Assembly (NCBI GenBank): GCA_026391695.1
Contig: JAPLDP010000071.1
Location: 52,448 to 116,447 of the forward strand
Direction of reading: 5' to 3'
DNA from: Bacteroidota bacterium
GTDB taxonomy: Bacteria; Bacteroidota; Bacteroidia; Bacteroidales; JAGONC01
Length of the DNA stretch: 64,000 nucleotides
Made by a program: the position numbers and the translations under genes. A model generated the notes under the pieces. That model was given only the letters and a program-made list of their open reading frames with translations, was not told the DNA's origin and did not search any database. Below, one piece after another: positions 28,233 through 37,982 of this stretch. The first letter of the stretch is position 1, and each line of letters starts with the position of its first letter.

Positions 28233-30644
28233 ATGTTCAGGTATTTTATAAAAATAGCATTCCGAAACCTTTTCAATCAAAAGCTTTATTCTTTGATTAA
28301 AATGGCTGCTCTCACCATAGGTATGACCAGCTTTATTCTGATTTTCCTGTATATCCTGGATGAAAAGAGCTATGACCGTCAGAATGTAAATGCAAGAAAT
28401 ATATACCGTATTGTAAGTGTCTATGACTTTCAGGGTGTTGGGGAGCGTTCCTCCAGCTGTCCCTTCCCGCTTGGTCCCACACTGAAAATGGAGTACCCTG
28501 ACCTGATAAAAAACATGGTCAGATTCTATAATAATTGGTCGACACCCTACTTTGTTCAATATGGAGAGAAATCATTTAATGAAAACAGGTTATTCTTTGT
28601 CGATTCCACTGTTTTCGATGTTTTCACTATTCCTTTTATAAGGGGTAACCCAAAGACTTCATTGGCAGAACCGGGCACCGTTGTGATCACTCAGTCTACA
28701 GCTAAACGATATTTCGGTGATGAAGACCCCTTAGGAAAATCCTTGCGGATTCAGGAGTATTTTAGCGTCACTGTCACCGGCATTATTGAAGATCCCAGTT
28801 CTCAGTCGCATTTTACTTACGATTTCCTCGTTTCCATGTCAACCATTCGAGAGATTAATAAAGGTGCTGAGCCCAAGACATGGGTCTGGAATCCATACTG
28901 GACATATGTCTTGCTTAATGATAATGTGAAACCGGAAATTCTGGATGCCAAATTTGACGGATTTATTAAGAAGTATTTTTATGACGCTGAAAAAGAACAT
29001 ATCACATTATATCTCCAGCCTCTTTTGGATATCCATCTTAAATCGGATTTAGACTATGAAATTGAACAGAACGGAAATATTACATATATCAGAATTTTAA
29101 CCATCATAGCTGTTTTTATCCTGGTTATTGCCTGCATTAATTTTATTAATCTTTCCACTGCCATGGCAGGCAGGAGAGCTATGGAGATCGGTATGAAAAA
29201 GGTGTTCGGCTCCTACCCCAAGCAGATGATCGTTCAATTCATCTCTGAAACTGTGGTGATATGTGTCATAAGTTTATTAATATCACTGGCCCTGGTTGAG
29301 ATCATTCTGCCTTTTTTCAATTTTTTTACCGACAAGAACATCACATCTAATTATTTCTATGATATCAGGAAGATCATCATTCTGGTCACCCTGGCAATTA
29401 TCACTGGCTTGGTATCGGGTCTCTATCCCGCTTTTTATCTTTCACAATTTGCCCCGGTCAGGATACTGAGAGGAGATTTGACCAGAGGTTTTGAAGGTAT
29501 CCTGGCCAGAAAAATTCTGGTTGTCATTCAGTTTGTCATCTCTATAGGCCTGATCATCGGAACTCTTATAGCCTATCAGCAGATCAGGTATATCAGCAAT
29601 GCAGACCTTGGATTCAGGAACAGGAATATTATCTATATACCTGTTGGTTTAAATCCTATTGTCAGGCATTATGATGCTGTTAAGGGAGAACTTTTAAAAT
29701 CACCTGACATTCTGTATGTGACAGCCTCGGATTATATTATTGGGACTCAATACAACCGGCATGAATTCAGACCTGAAGGTTATCCTGAAGACCAGTGGCA
29801 GTATTATCCCACACTTGTTATTCGTGGTGATTTTGTAAAGACATTTGATATCCAGATTGTTGCTGGAAGGGATTATGATAAGAATAGTCTGACAGATCCT
29901 GAGAAAAGTATCCTTATTAATGAATCAATGGTGAAATACCTCGGCTGGAAATCAAATAGTGACGCAATAGGTAAGAGATTCAAGTCATTTAATGGCGACG
30001 AAAAGGTCATTGGGGTGTTTAAAGATTTTCATGCAGGCTCTCTTCATTACCCTATTAGCCCATTGGTTCTAAATTTGAAGGAAGATGATTGGGAAATTAA
30101 TTATTATACACGTTATCTGGTTGTGCGATATGCCCCCGGTAAACTGAGAGAAGTCTTACCTTACATTAAAGGGGTGTGGGATGAATTTGAACCTGACAGG
30201 CCATTTGAGTATAAGGTTCTGGATAACGAACTTAAAAAGCTCTATAAAGAAGAATATGTGTTGGCCAAACTCTCCCTTATATTGACCATATTGGTCATAC
30301 TTATCGCTATGATGGGACTTTTTGGACTAGCTTCCTTTGAAGTGTTTCAAAGAACAAAGGAACTGGGTATGCGCCGTGTACTGGGGGCTAACTTAATAGA
30401 TATCAGTGTTCTGCTGATGAGGAAATTCCATAAACTTATTTTAATATCAATTTTAATCGCCTGGCCGTTGACTTATTTGATGCTCAGATACTGGCTCAAC
30501 CATTTTGCCTATCACACATCCTTGAATGTGTGGGGATTCATTTTATCAGGGTTGATTTCTTTTCTTATTACCTTAGTGGTAATCCTTTTTAAGGCAATCT
30601 CTGCAACCTATAAGATTCCGGTTAAACAACTGCGAAGCGAATAA
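28233..30644 (+). CDS. MacB/FtsX-type ABC permease 1
   Basis: 803 residues with the architecture of long Bacteroidota FtsX permeases: TM1 near residue 20-40, a periplasmic MacB_PCD domain, three TM segments around 285-430, a second periplasmic domain, and three TM segments in the last 130 residues. The motifs GMKKVFGSYPKQMIVQF and GMRRVLGANLIDISVLL are the paired cytoplasmic coupling helices after each TM block. It presumably pairs with the second permease and the ATPase that follow to form a mechanotransmission-type exporter. Confidence 0.9.
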   Translation: MFRYFIKIAFRNLFNQKLYSLIKMAALTIGMTSFILIFLYILDEKSYDRQNVNARNIYRIVSVYDFQGVGERSSSCPFPLGPTLKMEYPDLIKNMVRFYNNWSTPYFVQYGEKSFNENRLFFVDSTVFDVFTIPFIRGNPKTSLAEPGTVVITQSTAKRYFGDEDPLGKSLRIQEYFSVTVTGIIEDPSSQSHFTYDFLVSMSTIREINKGAEPKTWVWNPYWTYVLLNDNVKPEILDAKFDGFIKKYFYDAEKEHITLYLQPLLDIHLKSDLDYEIEQNGNITYIRILTIIAVFILVIACINFINLSTAMAGRRAMEIGMKKVFGSYPKQMIVQFISETVVICVISLLISLALVEIILPFFNFFTDKNITSNYFYDIRKIIILVTLAIITGLVSGLYPAFYLSQFAPVRILRGDLTRGFEGILARKILVVIQFVISIGLIIGTLIAYQQIRYISNADLGFRNRNIIYIPVGLNPIVRHYDAVKGELLKSPDILYVTASDYIIGTQYNRHEFRPEGYPEDQWQYYPTLVIRGDFVKTFDIQIVAGRDYDKNSLTDPEKSILINESMVKYLGWKSNSDAIGKRFKSFNGDEKVIGVFKDFHAGSLHYPISPLVLNLKEDDWEINYYTRYLVVRYAPGKLREVLPYIKGVWDEFEPDRPFEYKVLDNELKKLYKEEYVLAKLSLILTILVILIAMMGLFGLASFEVFQRTKELGMRRVLGANLIDISVLLMRKFHKLILISILIAWPLTYLMLRYWLNHFAYHTSLNVWGFILSGLISFLITLVVILFKAISATYKIPVKQLRSE

Positions 30645-30698
30645 TATAATGTAACAATATGACCATAGTATCGTCTAAAATTTAAAATTTAAAGAAGC

Positions 30699-31385
30699 AT
30701 GATCAAAACAGAGAATCTTACAAAAATTTTCAGAACCGACGAAGTGGAAACTACTGCGTTAAATAAGGTGTCGATGGAGATCAAAACAGGCGAATTTGCA
30801 GCCATCATGGGGCCATCAGGTTGCGGTAAATCAACCCTTTTGAATATTCTTGGTTTGCTCGATAATTTTAATGAGGGGAAATTTTATTTTCTGGGCAATG
30901 AAGTTTCACAGTTTTCTGAAAAACAAAGAGCCAAACTGCGAAAGGAAAATATTGGTTTTATTTTTCAGAACTTTAACCTTATCGATGAGCTGAATGTGTT
31001 TGAAAATGTGGAACTGCCACTCATTTATCTTGGATTTAATGTTAGAGAGAGGAAGAAAAGGGTTGAGGATGTACTGGAACGAATGCAAATCACTCACCGA
31101 AAGAAGCATTTTCCTTTGCAGCTTTCAGGCGGGCAGCAGCAAAGGGTTGCTGTTGCCAGGGCAGTAGTAGCTAATCCGAAGCTGATTTTAGCTGATGAAC
31201 CTACCGGAAACCTTGATTCTGCCAATGGAGAAGAAGTGATGAACCTCATTGAAGGCTTACATAAGAGCGGTACAACAGTCATTATAGTCACCCACTCTCA
31301 ACGTGATGCCGATTATAGCCAACGCATCATTCGTCTCTTCGACGGGCAGATAATAGCTGAGAACATAAAGGAGAGTGTATTATAA
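30699..31385 (+). CDS. ABC transporter ATPase (MacB/LolD type)
   Basis: 228 residues. Walker A GPSGCGKST, Q-loop FIFQNFNLI, signature LSGGQQQRVAVARA, Walker B LILADEPTGNLD and the switch His in IIVTHSQ are all intact. The length and sequence are those of the LolD/FtsE/MacB ATPase group that serves FtsX-type permeases. It sits between the two permease genes (54 bp after the first, 54 bp before the second). Confidence 0.95.
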   Translation: MIKTENLTKIFRTDEVETTALNKVSMEIKTGEFAAIMGPSGCGKSTLLNILGLLDNFNEGKFYFLGNEVSQFSEKQRAKLRKENIGFIFQNFNLIDELNVFENVELPLIYLGFNVRERKKRVEDVLERMQITHRKKHFPLQLSGGQQQRVAVARAVVANPKLILADEPTGNLDSANGEEVMNLIEGLHKSGTTVIIVTHSQRDADYSQRIIRLFDGQIIAENIKESVL

Positions 31386-31439
31386 AAACTCTCTTTAAAG
31401 TTATTCTTCCTTCAGTCTGATTAAAAAAAAGCTGCTGAA

Positions 31440-33866
31440 ATGATTCTGAACTATATTAAAAGCACCTTACGAAACCTGAGCCGAAATAAATTTCCTGCTG
31501 CCCTGAATATAACTGGTCTTTCCGTCGGCCTGGCCGTTTTTATATTTATCATGCTCTATATCAGGGATGAACTGACGTACGATAAATATCATGAGAAATA
31601 TAAAAGAATTTACAGGATTGAATCCAATTTCAAAATTGCTGAGCGAAATGAGAAATTTGCCATAGTTCCTATTCCGATGGGACCAGCCTTTAAACTTGAA
31701 TTTCCTGAAGTTGAGACATTTGTTCGTCTCGTAAATGCCGGAAATGCACTTATCCGGTATGGAGATAAAGAGTACTATGAGGAAAATTTTTATTTTGCCG
31801 ATTCTACGATGTTCGATGTATTCACTCATAAATTTCTGTTAGGATCGCCTGAGAAAGCCTTATCGGAACCTTTCACCATGGTTGTCACCCGGAAAATCGC
31901 CAATAAATATTTTGGTAAAGATAATCCCATCGGACAGGTATTAAAGACAGGCAGTGACCACAGTTATAAAATTACCGCGGTGATAGAAGATCTGCCTTCA
32001 AATTCACATTTGAAGTTTGAGGCGCTACTTTCAGCGGTCAGTTTGATGGAAGGCACCACCCCCGAGGATTTTAATAGCATGGAACCCTTACGGTTCTGGA
32101 ATATCGGCGTATATACCTATATCCTTCTTAATAAAAATACGACAATTGATGGTATTTATAAAAAATTTCCGGCTTTCTACGAAAAATACATGAAGCCCAT
32201 TGGCGACCAAATCAATGCGAGTATTGATCTGCTTACCACACCTTTAACCGGTCAACATTTTTCCTCCGGTCTCTCTTCCGACCAGCCCACAGGTAACCGT
32301 GCCTATATTTACATTTTCCTTGCAGTTGCGGTGTTTATTTTACTTATCGCTGCTATTAATTATATGAATATGGCAACTGCCAAATCAGCAAGCAGGGCAA
32401 GGGAAGTAGGCATGCGTAAAGTCCTTGGGGCTTACAGGACTCAACTGATCCGGCAATTCCTCAGTGAATCGGTCCTTCTATCGGTATTGGCTCTTTTGAT
32501 TGCTCTTGTGATCGTTTATCTGTTTTTAGGAGATTTTAATAGTCTTGCAGGCAAAGAATTGAGCTTCCGCATGCTTACCCAACCTCAGGTGCTTCTTTCG
32601 GTTATTATTGTTGCCTTGTTTGTTGGAGTGATCTCGGGAAGTTATCCGGCATTCTATCTTTCTGCCTATCAACCTGTTAACGTGCTCAAAGGTACTTTTA
32701 GCGGCTCTGGCAGGAGATCTGGATTATTAAGAAGGATTTTAGTTGTTTTTCAGTTCTTTATTGCTATCCTGATGATCATTGCTACTCTTGTACTTTCTCA
32801 TCAATTGAATTTCATGAGGGAAAAAAATCTTGGCTTTGATAAAAAGAATATGGTGGTGCTTCAATTACAGGATTCGACTTTCAGGAGTAAATCGGAATCA
32901 TTTAAAAAAGAATTGCTCACGAATTCTAATATACTTGGTGTAACCAATTCAACTGGTATTCCCGGGGAGATCAACTGGATTCAGGTAGTAAGGGTTCAGA
33001 TGGCGAATGAGATGAAGGATAATGCCCTGATACTGGCTCAGACCGACTTTGATTTTATTAAAGTGATGGGTATGGAGATAGTAAAAGGGAGAGATTTTGA
33101 CCAGGCTATGGGAACCGATAAAACAGAGGCAGTCATAATCAATGAAACAGGGGTGAAAACCCTTGGATGGGTGGATGATCCGATAGGAAAAAAGATACAG
33201 TACGGATTCGATCTTAATGGCAACACGGGTAGGATACTGAAAGTTATTGGTGTGGTTAAAGATTTTAACTTTAAATCATTACATAATAAGATAGAACCTA
33301 TTATCCTCTTTATCAGTGATGAACCACGATATTTCTTATCTGTCCGTATAAGTGACGAAAATACTCAGTCAACACTCGATTTTATTGAATCCAAATGGCA
33401 TGCATTTGGCGCCAAAAGGCCTTTTGATTATGCATTTCTTAATCAGAGACTCGATGAGATGTACCAGGCAGAGCATAAGTTAGGTGTCATTTTCAGGCTT
33501 GCCGCCATTTTGACCATATTAATTGCTCTGCTTGGTTTATTAGGTTTATCCTCGTTTATTGCCGAACAACGTTTTAAAGAAATCGGCATACGGAAAATTC
33601 ATGGTGCTACAGTAGGGAACATCATGCAATTATTGGTTAGGGAATTCGTCATTCTTATCCTGATTGCTTTTGTGATATCTGCGCCTATTGCCTGGTGGAG
33701 GCTTGATATATGGATAAATCATACATTCATTTATCATGATACCATGTCATGGATCTTTTTCTTACTTGCCGGCATTCTCGCTCTGGGAATAGGTACACTC
33801 ACCATTAGTATCTATATCCTTAGAGCAGCTACCTCAAATCCCGTAAATGCAATAAAATATGAATGA
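31440..33866 (+). CDS. MacB/FtsX-type ABC permease 2
   Basis: 808 residues, same architecture as the first permease (TM1, periplasmic domain, three TM, periplasmic domain, three TM). The coupling motifs are GMRKVLGAYRTQLIRQF and GIRKIHGATVGNIMQLL. The two permeases are clear paralogues but far from identical, which suggests a heterodimeric exporter. It is the last gene of the operon and is followed by a hairpin (33872-33896). Confidence 0.9.
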   Translation: MILNYIKSTLRNLSRNKFPAALNITGLSVGLAVFIFIMLYIRDELTYDKYHEKYKRIYRIESNFKIAERNEKFAIVPIPMGPAFKLEFPEVETFVRLVNAGNALIRYGDKEYYEENFYFADSTMFDVFTHKFLLGSPEKALSEPFTMVVTRKIANKYFGKDNPIGQVLKTGSDHSYKITAVIEDLPSNSHLKFEALLSAVSLMEGTTPEDFNSMEPLRFWNIGVYTYILLNKNTTIDGIYKKFPAFYEKYMKPIGDQINASIDLLTTPLTGQHFSSGLSSDQPTGNRAYIYIFLAVAVFILLIAAINYMNMATAKSASRAREVGMRKVLGAYRTQLIRQFLSESVLLSVLALLIALVIVYLFLGDFNSLAGKELSFRMLTQPQVLLSVIIVALFVGVISGSYPAFYLSAYQPVNVLKGTFSGSGRRSGLLRRILVVFQFFIAILMIIATLVLSHQLNFMREKNLGFDKKNMVVLQLQDSTFRSKSESFKKELLTNSNILGVTNSTGIPGEINWIQVVRVQMANEMKDNALILAQTDFDFIKVMGMEIVKGRDFDQAMGTDKTEAVIINETGVKTLGWVDDPIGKKIQYGFDLNGNTGRILKVIGVVKDFNFKSLHNKIEPIILFISDEPRYFLSVRISDENTQSTLDFIESKWHAFGAKRPFDYAFLNQRLDEMYQAEHKLGVIFRLAAILTILIALLGLLGLSSFIAEQRFKEIGIRKIHGATVGNIMQLLVREFVILILIAFVISAPIAWWRLDIWINHTFIYHDTMSWIFFLLAGILALGIGTLTISIYILRAATSNPVNAIKYE

Positions 33867-33867
33867 C

Positions 33868-33900
33868 CATGCTGGGGTTATCTCTTATGGCCCCAGTATA
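33868..33900 (+). terminator. Hairpin after the exporter operon
   Basis: CTGGGG at 33872-33877 pairs with CCCCAG at 33891-33896, and the stem can extend by further A/T pairs. It starts right after the permease stop codon. There is no strong T-run, so it is a likely but not certain terminator. Confidence 0.5.
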
Positions 33901-33961
33901 ACTTATTCATTAAACTGATATCCCACATTTGTTAGCTATCAGCTATTGTTTTGCATACAGA

Positions 33962-34924
33962 TCATTCTTGCCCGAAATAAAATCCGATAGTGACGATGTT
34001 CTCCAATTGTAACGCTTTATTTATCAGTTTTTCATATTCAATTAGTGTCTGAATGCTCGATTTGATATGTTTTCCAAGAATGATGCTAAACTCGTTCCTG
34101 ATATTTAGATCAATAGGCATATTAAAATTTTTAAACGCTTTAATATTACAATTCCATTTTATTGAATTGCCGAATTCCTTAATAAATATCAGCTCTGTGC
34201 TTAGTCCGTATTCGAAAAGTATTTTTTTGTTTTTTTTAACTCCGTAGTACAAATCGGTGTTCATATCAGTATATACGGCCTGATTATAGATATAAATGAA
34301 TTTAGCGCTAGAAATCCCGATATTTAATGATCCCAGGTTTCCCCCCTTAAAATCAAATCCTCCGCTCAATATGCATTGGGCTGGTGTCATGAAGCCTTCC
34401 CTCAGCTTTTTTTCATTTTGATGTGTACTATCGTCATAAATGTTTTCATAGGAATTTAGCAAAGGCATACGGGCATCAGTATTCAGTGTGAAGTGTATAG
34501 TTTTTGTCAAAGGAAATGATGTCTTTGTATATAACGAGGTTTCATCAAGGGTTTTATGGATTATGGAGTCAGGTATATATTGAAACCCCAATTGATGGCG
34601 AAAGCTGGAACAAAATTTAAAGTGTTGTTTTTTTTCAATAGTCAGGTTGTAAGATAAGTCCTGAAATAAAGAAAAAAGACTGATCGATTTGTTATGTTTG
34701 TTCCATTCCGAGTAGTTATTGAAAGAGATTGTATAAGTGAGATTTTCGACTAAAACGGATCGAAAATTCGTATTCTGCAGATCAATGAATTTTGAGATAT
34801 CATAACTATTGATGTCGTCTGTCTTGGTCTGACCAATAACGTAATAAGATATTCCGGTTAGACATGTTAACCAGATTATTTTTTTGACATAAAGGAAAAT
34901 TTTACATCCAGCGGCACATTCCAA
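33962..34924 (-). CDS. Hypothetical exported/outer-membrane-like protein
   Basis: 320 residues from a TTG at 34924. A hydrophobic segment (about 14-31) ending VIGQ looks like a signal peptide. The rest alternates polar and aromatic residues, as in beta-barrel or surface proteins, and no domain was recognised. It overlaps the preceding lipoprotein gene by 49 bp. No ATG precedes the signal peptide in this frame, so initiation must use a non-ATG codon, perhaps coupled to the upstream gene. The two genes probably form a unit. Confidence 0.5.
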   Translation of the reverse strand: MECAAGCKIFLYVKKIIWLTCLTGISYYVIGQTKTDDINSYDISKFIDLQNTNFRSVLVENLTYTISFNNYSEWNKHNKSISLFSLFQDLSYNLTIEKKQHFKFCSSFRHQLGFQYIPDSIIHKTLDETSLYTKTSFPLTKTIHFTLNTDARMPLLNSYENIYDDSTHQNEKKLREGFMTPAQCILSGGFDFKGGNLGSLNIGISSAKFIYIYNQAVYTDMNTDLYYGVKKNKKILFEYGLSTELIFIKEFGNSIKWNCNIKAFKNFNMPIDLNIRNEFSIILGKHIKSSIQTLIEYEKLINKALQLENIVTIGFYFGQE

Positions 34925-35496
34925 CTCTCCTGCAGATCCAAATTAACTTTTAAAACTTTGATTTTTAATGATGAAAGTGTATTGTAAAGTTCATCTTCCC
35001 AGTCTTTGACCTTTAAATTAAGATGGCCAGTGTAAAGTGACCAGAATATGACTGCGTAGATATCCGGTGTTTCATTTATATTTTGTCCGACATCCTGGCC
35101 ATCGAGTGTTTTTAAATAGGGTAGAAATTGTCCGAAAGTAAACAGGCTATCCACTTCATAATTGTGAATGTCAGATAGAGAGTTGATTATTCCGGTATTC
35201 TCTGCGTTGCATTTTTCAGGATCCCTGAGTTGCATAAAATACCCATCCTTATTGAAGTACCACATTTCAGGAATCCCCGGGAATTGTTCACATTTTATCA
35301 ATGCGAAATAATGAGTCGTGTCACAGATTACATAGACATTGTCCTGCCTCATTTCTTTTTTATCGAGAAAATTTTTTATGGTTGTTTTATTTTCTATCCG
35401 CGGTTTATGCATCCCATTTATTACCAAATATATCTTTGTGCAGGAAGCGAATACCGAAATCAATGCAATAAAACTGAGAAACCTGATTGTTTTCAT
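34876..35496 (-). CDS. Hypothetical lipoprotein
   Basis: 206 residues from the ATG at 35496; the alternative start at 35508 adds four residues. The signal peptide ends in FASC (Cys at about residue 19), a lipobox. The remainder is soluble and has no recognised motif. Its 3' end overlaps the start of the following exported protein, consistent with translational coupling in a two-gene envelope operon. Confidence 0.6.
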   Translation of the reverse strand: MKTIRFLSFIALISVFASCTKIYLVINGMHKPRIENKTTIKNFLDKKEMRQDNVYVICDTTHYFALIKCEQFPGIPEMWYFNKDGYFMQLRDPEKCNAENTGIINSLSDIHNYEVDSLFTFGQFLPYLKTLDGQDVGQNINETPDIYAVIFWSLYTGHLNLKVKDWEDELYNTLSSLKIKVLKVNLDLQESWNVPLDVKFSFMSKK

Positions 35497-35595
35497 ACAA
35501 ATTGGCATTAAATGAATGTCCTGTGAATTATTGGTAAGAGGTTGTCCAATAGGCTTTTTACTCTACCCGTTGAACAACCTCACCGACGATTACCC

Positions 35596-36063
35596 TTAAA
35601 ATTTCACCACGAGTGTTTGTCCGGTATCTTTTACATCATACTGACCGGCTTTGATGGTAACATTACCCTTATATTGCAAAGCGTCAAGCACAGCACGGGG
35701 TACCTGAAAGTCTTCCTCAACAATGAATTTCTGGTTAAGGTATATAGTGATAGTCTCACTTTTTGTATTTGATTTTTTAAATTCCGTGACGAAATGGTTT
35801 TCATCATCGAAATAGGCCTCCGAAACTGCTGTAGTGAAAGGCGGCCCACTCGGAACCGGAGCATCAATAAATGAGATGCCAAAATGGCAAATCCCGAACC
35901 CTCTGCAATCCTTATTGGGATTGCCAAATTCGATCTCAAGACAAATTTTAATTTTTATTTTTGGACCCGAGTTAGCAGAATTTGTTTGCGCAGGAGTTGC
36001 CTTCAACTGTTGCATACCTCCCATCATCAAAACAACCAACAAAAATACAAGCGTCCTTTTCAT
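35596..36063 (-). CDS. Small exported protein
   Basis: 155 residues, with a signal peptide in residues 1-23 (MKRTLVFLLVVLMMGG..., cleavage after KATPA or so). AGGAGG lies 5 bases before the ATG, an unusually strong ribosome site for this window, which suggests high expression. The mature part contains two Cys (GFGICHFG region) and a C-terminal YKGNVTIKAGQYDVKDTGQT strand. No family recognised. Confidence 0.6.
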   Translation of the reverse strand: MKRTLVFLLVVLMMGGMQQLKATPAQTNSANSGPKIKIKICLEIEFGNPNKDCRGFGICHFGISFIDAPVPSGPPFTTAVSEAYFDDENHFVTEFKKSNTKSETITIYLNQKFIVEEDFQVPRAVLDALQYKGNVTIKAGQYDVKDTGQTLVVKF

Positions 36064-36184
36064 AATTCCTCCTACATTATTTTTACTTACTCTGTTACAG
36101 GCTTTTCAGTATCCGCCTTTTAGTGTCGTCAGCGCGCTCCTTTAACACCTATACCTATTAATCCGAAAATGACAAAAACGTACC

Positions 36185-36204
36185 CATTTTTTTTAAAAAA
36201 AATG
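36185..36204. other. Perfect 20-bp A/T palindrome
   Basis: C-A-T8-A8-T-G, perfectly self-complementary, in the 248-bp gap downstream of glnA and upstream of the exported protein gene. It could be a bent or terminator-like element for the leftward glnA transcript. Otherwise the gap (36064-36311) shows nothing. Confidence 0.4.
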
Positions 36205-36311
36205 ATTTTTTTACGCACTGGATTATCATCTTCTGAAAAGAGCGTGTCACATGAGAGCATACACATCAGGCGGGCGCATACTAAAGTTACAGGAACCCCA
36301 CGGATTTATCA

Positions 36312-37814
36312 TCATCCGCAGTGAAAGAATTTGTTTACAATTTTCAGCAGTTCTTCCTGGTTATAGCTTAGCCTTTCACGGATGTTTTTGTCGTTATAAC
36401 TTCTCAGTTTGCTTACTATGAGGTCTAAGATGTCGTCGGAGAAAACATCATATTGTTTGTAGATATCTTTATGTCTCAGCAAGTATTCGGCTGATTCCCA
36501 GCATGATGATGGAAGCCTGGCAAGGTTTTTCATCTTGATTTTGTCCTGGTCATTGAAGATATCAACATCCACATAGGTTCTTTGCGCATATTCCAGGGCG
36601 TTATCCATCTCAAATCCATGACGGACTGCAACAGTTAGTCCTGCAAGGAGAAGGTGAACATCAGCTGAACCATCGGGGCAACGGAATTCGACAGTCTGTT
36701 TACACGAGTGATCAATAAATGTTGTATTTTCATGTGGATTGGCATCAGCAACCATATTTACCTTATTACACCAACCCAAAGGAACTCTGACCAGCACCGA
36801 GCGGTTACGGTCACCCCAGCAAATGGTTGTTGGAGCTTCCTGGTGCGGGACAAGGCGGAAATAGGATGTTGGATTGGTATTGCCGAAAGCTGTGAGTGAA
36901 GGGGCAAGCTGGAGGAATCCTGCAATAGCTTTTTTAGCTTCATCAGTCAGTTTGCCATCTTTGACCATTATATTATGACCGTTTTTCATTAGCTGGGTAT
37001 GGATATGCAGTCCGCTGCCAGCTTTGCCGACAGTGATTTTTGGAGCAAACGTGACTGTGATGCCATATTTGTAGGCAAGGGTGCGCAAAATCCATTTGGC
37101 AACAACAAGCTGATCGGCGGTATCCTCAATGTCGACAGGCAGAAACTCAATTTCATTCTGTGCATATTCCAGGTTGTCGATTTTGAAATTGCCGACCTCT
37201 GAATGCCCGTATTTAATATATCCACCGGCTTGGGCAATAGCGAGCATAGCTTCCTTGCGGAACTCGCCAAATTTGGAGAATGGCTCCGCTTCATGATATC
37301 CACGCTGATCGTCCGTTTCAAATAAGGGATCATGAGTGTCGATAACGTAATATTCGAGTTCGCCCATTGCCTGAAAGGAGTATCCCGTCCGGGTTTTAAG
37401 TATGTCGTGTGCCCTGTGGAGTATATTCTCGGGAGCCATTTTCAAGGGATTGCCGTCCTTGTCATAAAATGAACACAGAATATCCAGTGTCGGAGTCTCG
37501 GTAAAGGGATTGAGAAAAGCTGTACGGTAACGCGGAATGACATACAGGTCACTTGAACCCGGCTCGATATGCGAGAAGAGATTTGATCCATCAACACGTT
37601 CACCCGTGGAAAGAAGAGTATCCAGATGTTCTTTGTTATTGATCACAAAATTCAGTTCTTTCAGTCTTCCATCTCCACCAACATACCGGAAATTGATCAT
37701 TTCAATGAAATTATCCTCGATATACCGGATTAGATCAGCTTTTGTAAAATCAGATGCCGGTTTATCAAGATATTGAACAAGAGGATTGGGATTTAATGCT
37801 AGAGAATTATTCAT
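36312..37814 (-). CDS. glnA: Glutamine synthetase
   Basis: 500 residues from the ATG at 37814 (MNNSLALNPNPLVQYLDKP). The upstream ATG at 37853 lies inside the -7 box and is rejected. Catalytic-domain motifs visible: GELEYYVID (metal-binding Glu), the HSEVGNFKIDNLEYAQNEIE region, GSGLHIHTQ, and NRSVLVRVP near the ATP/glutamate site. Reaction: glutamate + NH3 + ATP to glutamine. The sequence belongs to a divergent GSI-like branch seen in Bacteroidota. No adenylylation-site call can be made by eye. Confidence 0.9.
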   Translation of the reverse strand: MNNSLALNPNPLVQYLDKPASDFTKADLIRYIEDNFIEMINFRYVGGDGRLKELNFVINNKEHLDTLLSTGERVDGSNLFSHIEPGSSDLYVIPRYRTAFLNPFTETPTLDILCSFYDKDGNPLKMAPENILHRAHDILKTRTGYSFQAMGELEYYVIDTHDPLFETDDQRGYHEAEPFSKFGEFRKEAMLAIAQAGGYIKYGHSEVGNFKIDNLEYAQNEIEFLPVDIEDTADQLVVAKWILRTLAYKYGITVTFAPKITVGKAGSGLHIHTQLMKNGHNIMVKDGKLTDEAKKAIAGFLQLAPSLTAFGNTNPTSYFRLVPHQEAPTTICWGDRNRSVLVRVPLGWCNKVNMVADANPHENTTFIDHSCKQTVEFRCPDGSADVHLLLAGLTVAVRHGFEMDNALEYAQRTYVDVDIFNDQDKIKMKNLARLPSSCWESAEYLLRHKDIYKQYDVFSDDILDLIVSKLRSYNDKNIRERLSYNQEELLKIVNKFFHCG

Positions 37815-37850
37815 GTCATTCACTTTTACCTGGTTACAAAAAAAGGATGG

Positions 37851-37858
37851 CAAAATTA
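37851..37858 (-). promoter_or_regulatory. -7 box (TAATTTTG) of glnA
   Basis: TAATTTTG on the minus strand matches TAnnTTTG and would start transcription near 37844, about 30 nt before the chosen ATG. The -33 element is unclear. Confidence 0.45.
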
Positions 37859-37954
37859 ATAAAAATCCATTTTAATTCTTGTATACAACAACATTATTAT
37901 TATAACTCTGAATAGGATTTTATCGTTTTCAAAACTAATAAGGTGTTTCTTTAT

Positions 37955-37962
37955 TAAATTTG
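37955..37962 (+). promoter_or_regulatory. -7 box (TAAATTTG) of the TerC gene
   Basis: TAAATTTG ends 20 bp before the TerC ATG and matches the consensus. The -33 region holds only TTTC-like sequence. Confidence 0.4.
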
Positions 37963-37982
37963 ACAGCTTATTCTAAGCTCTG

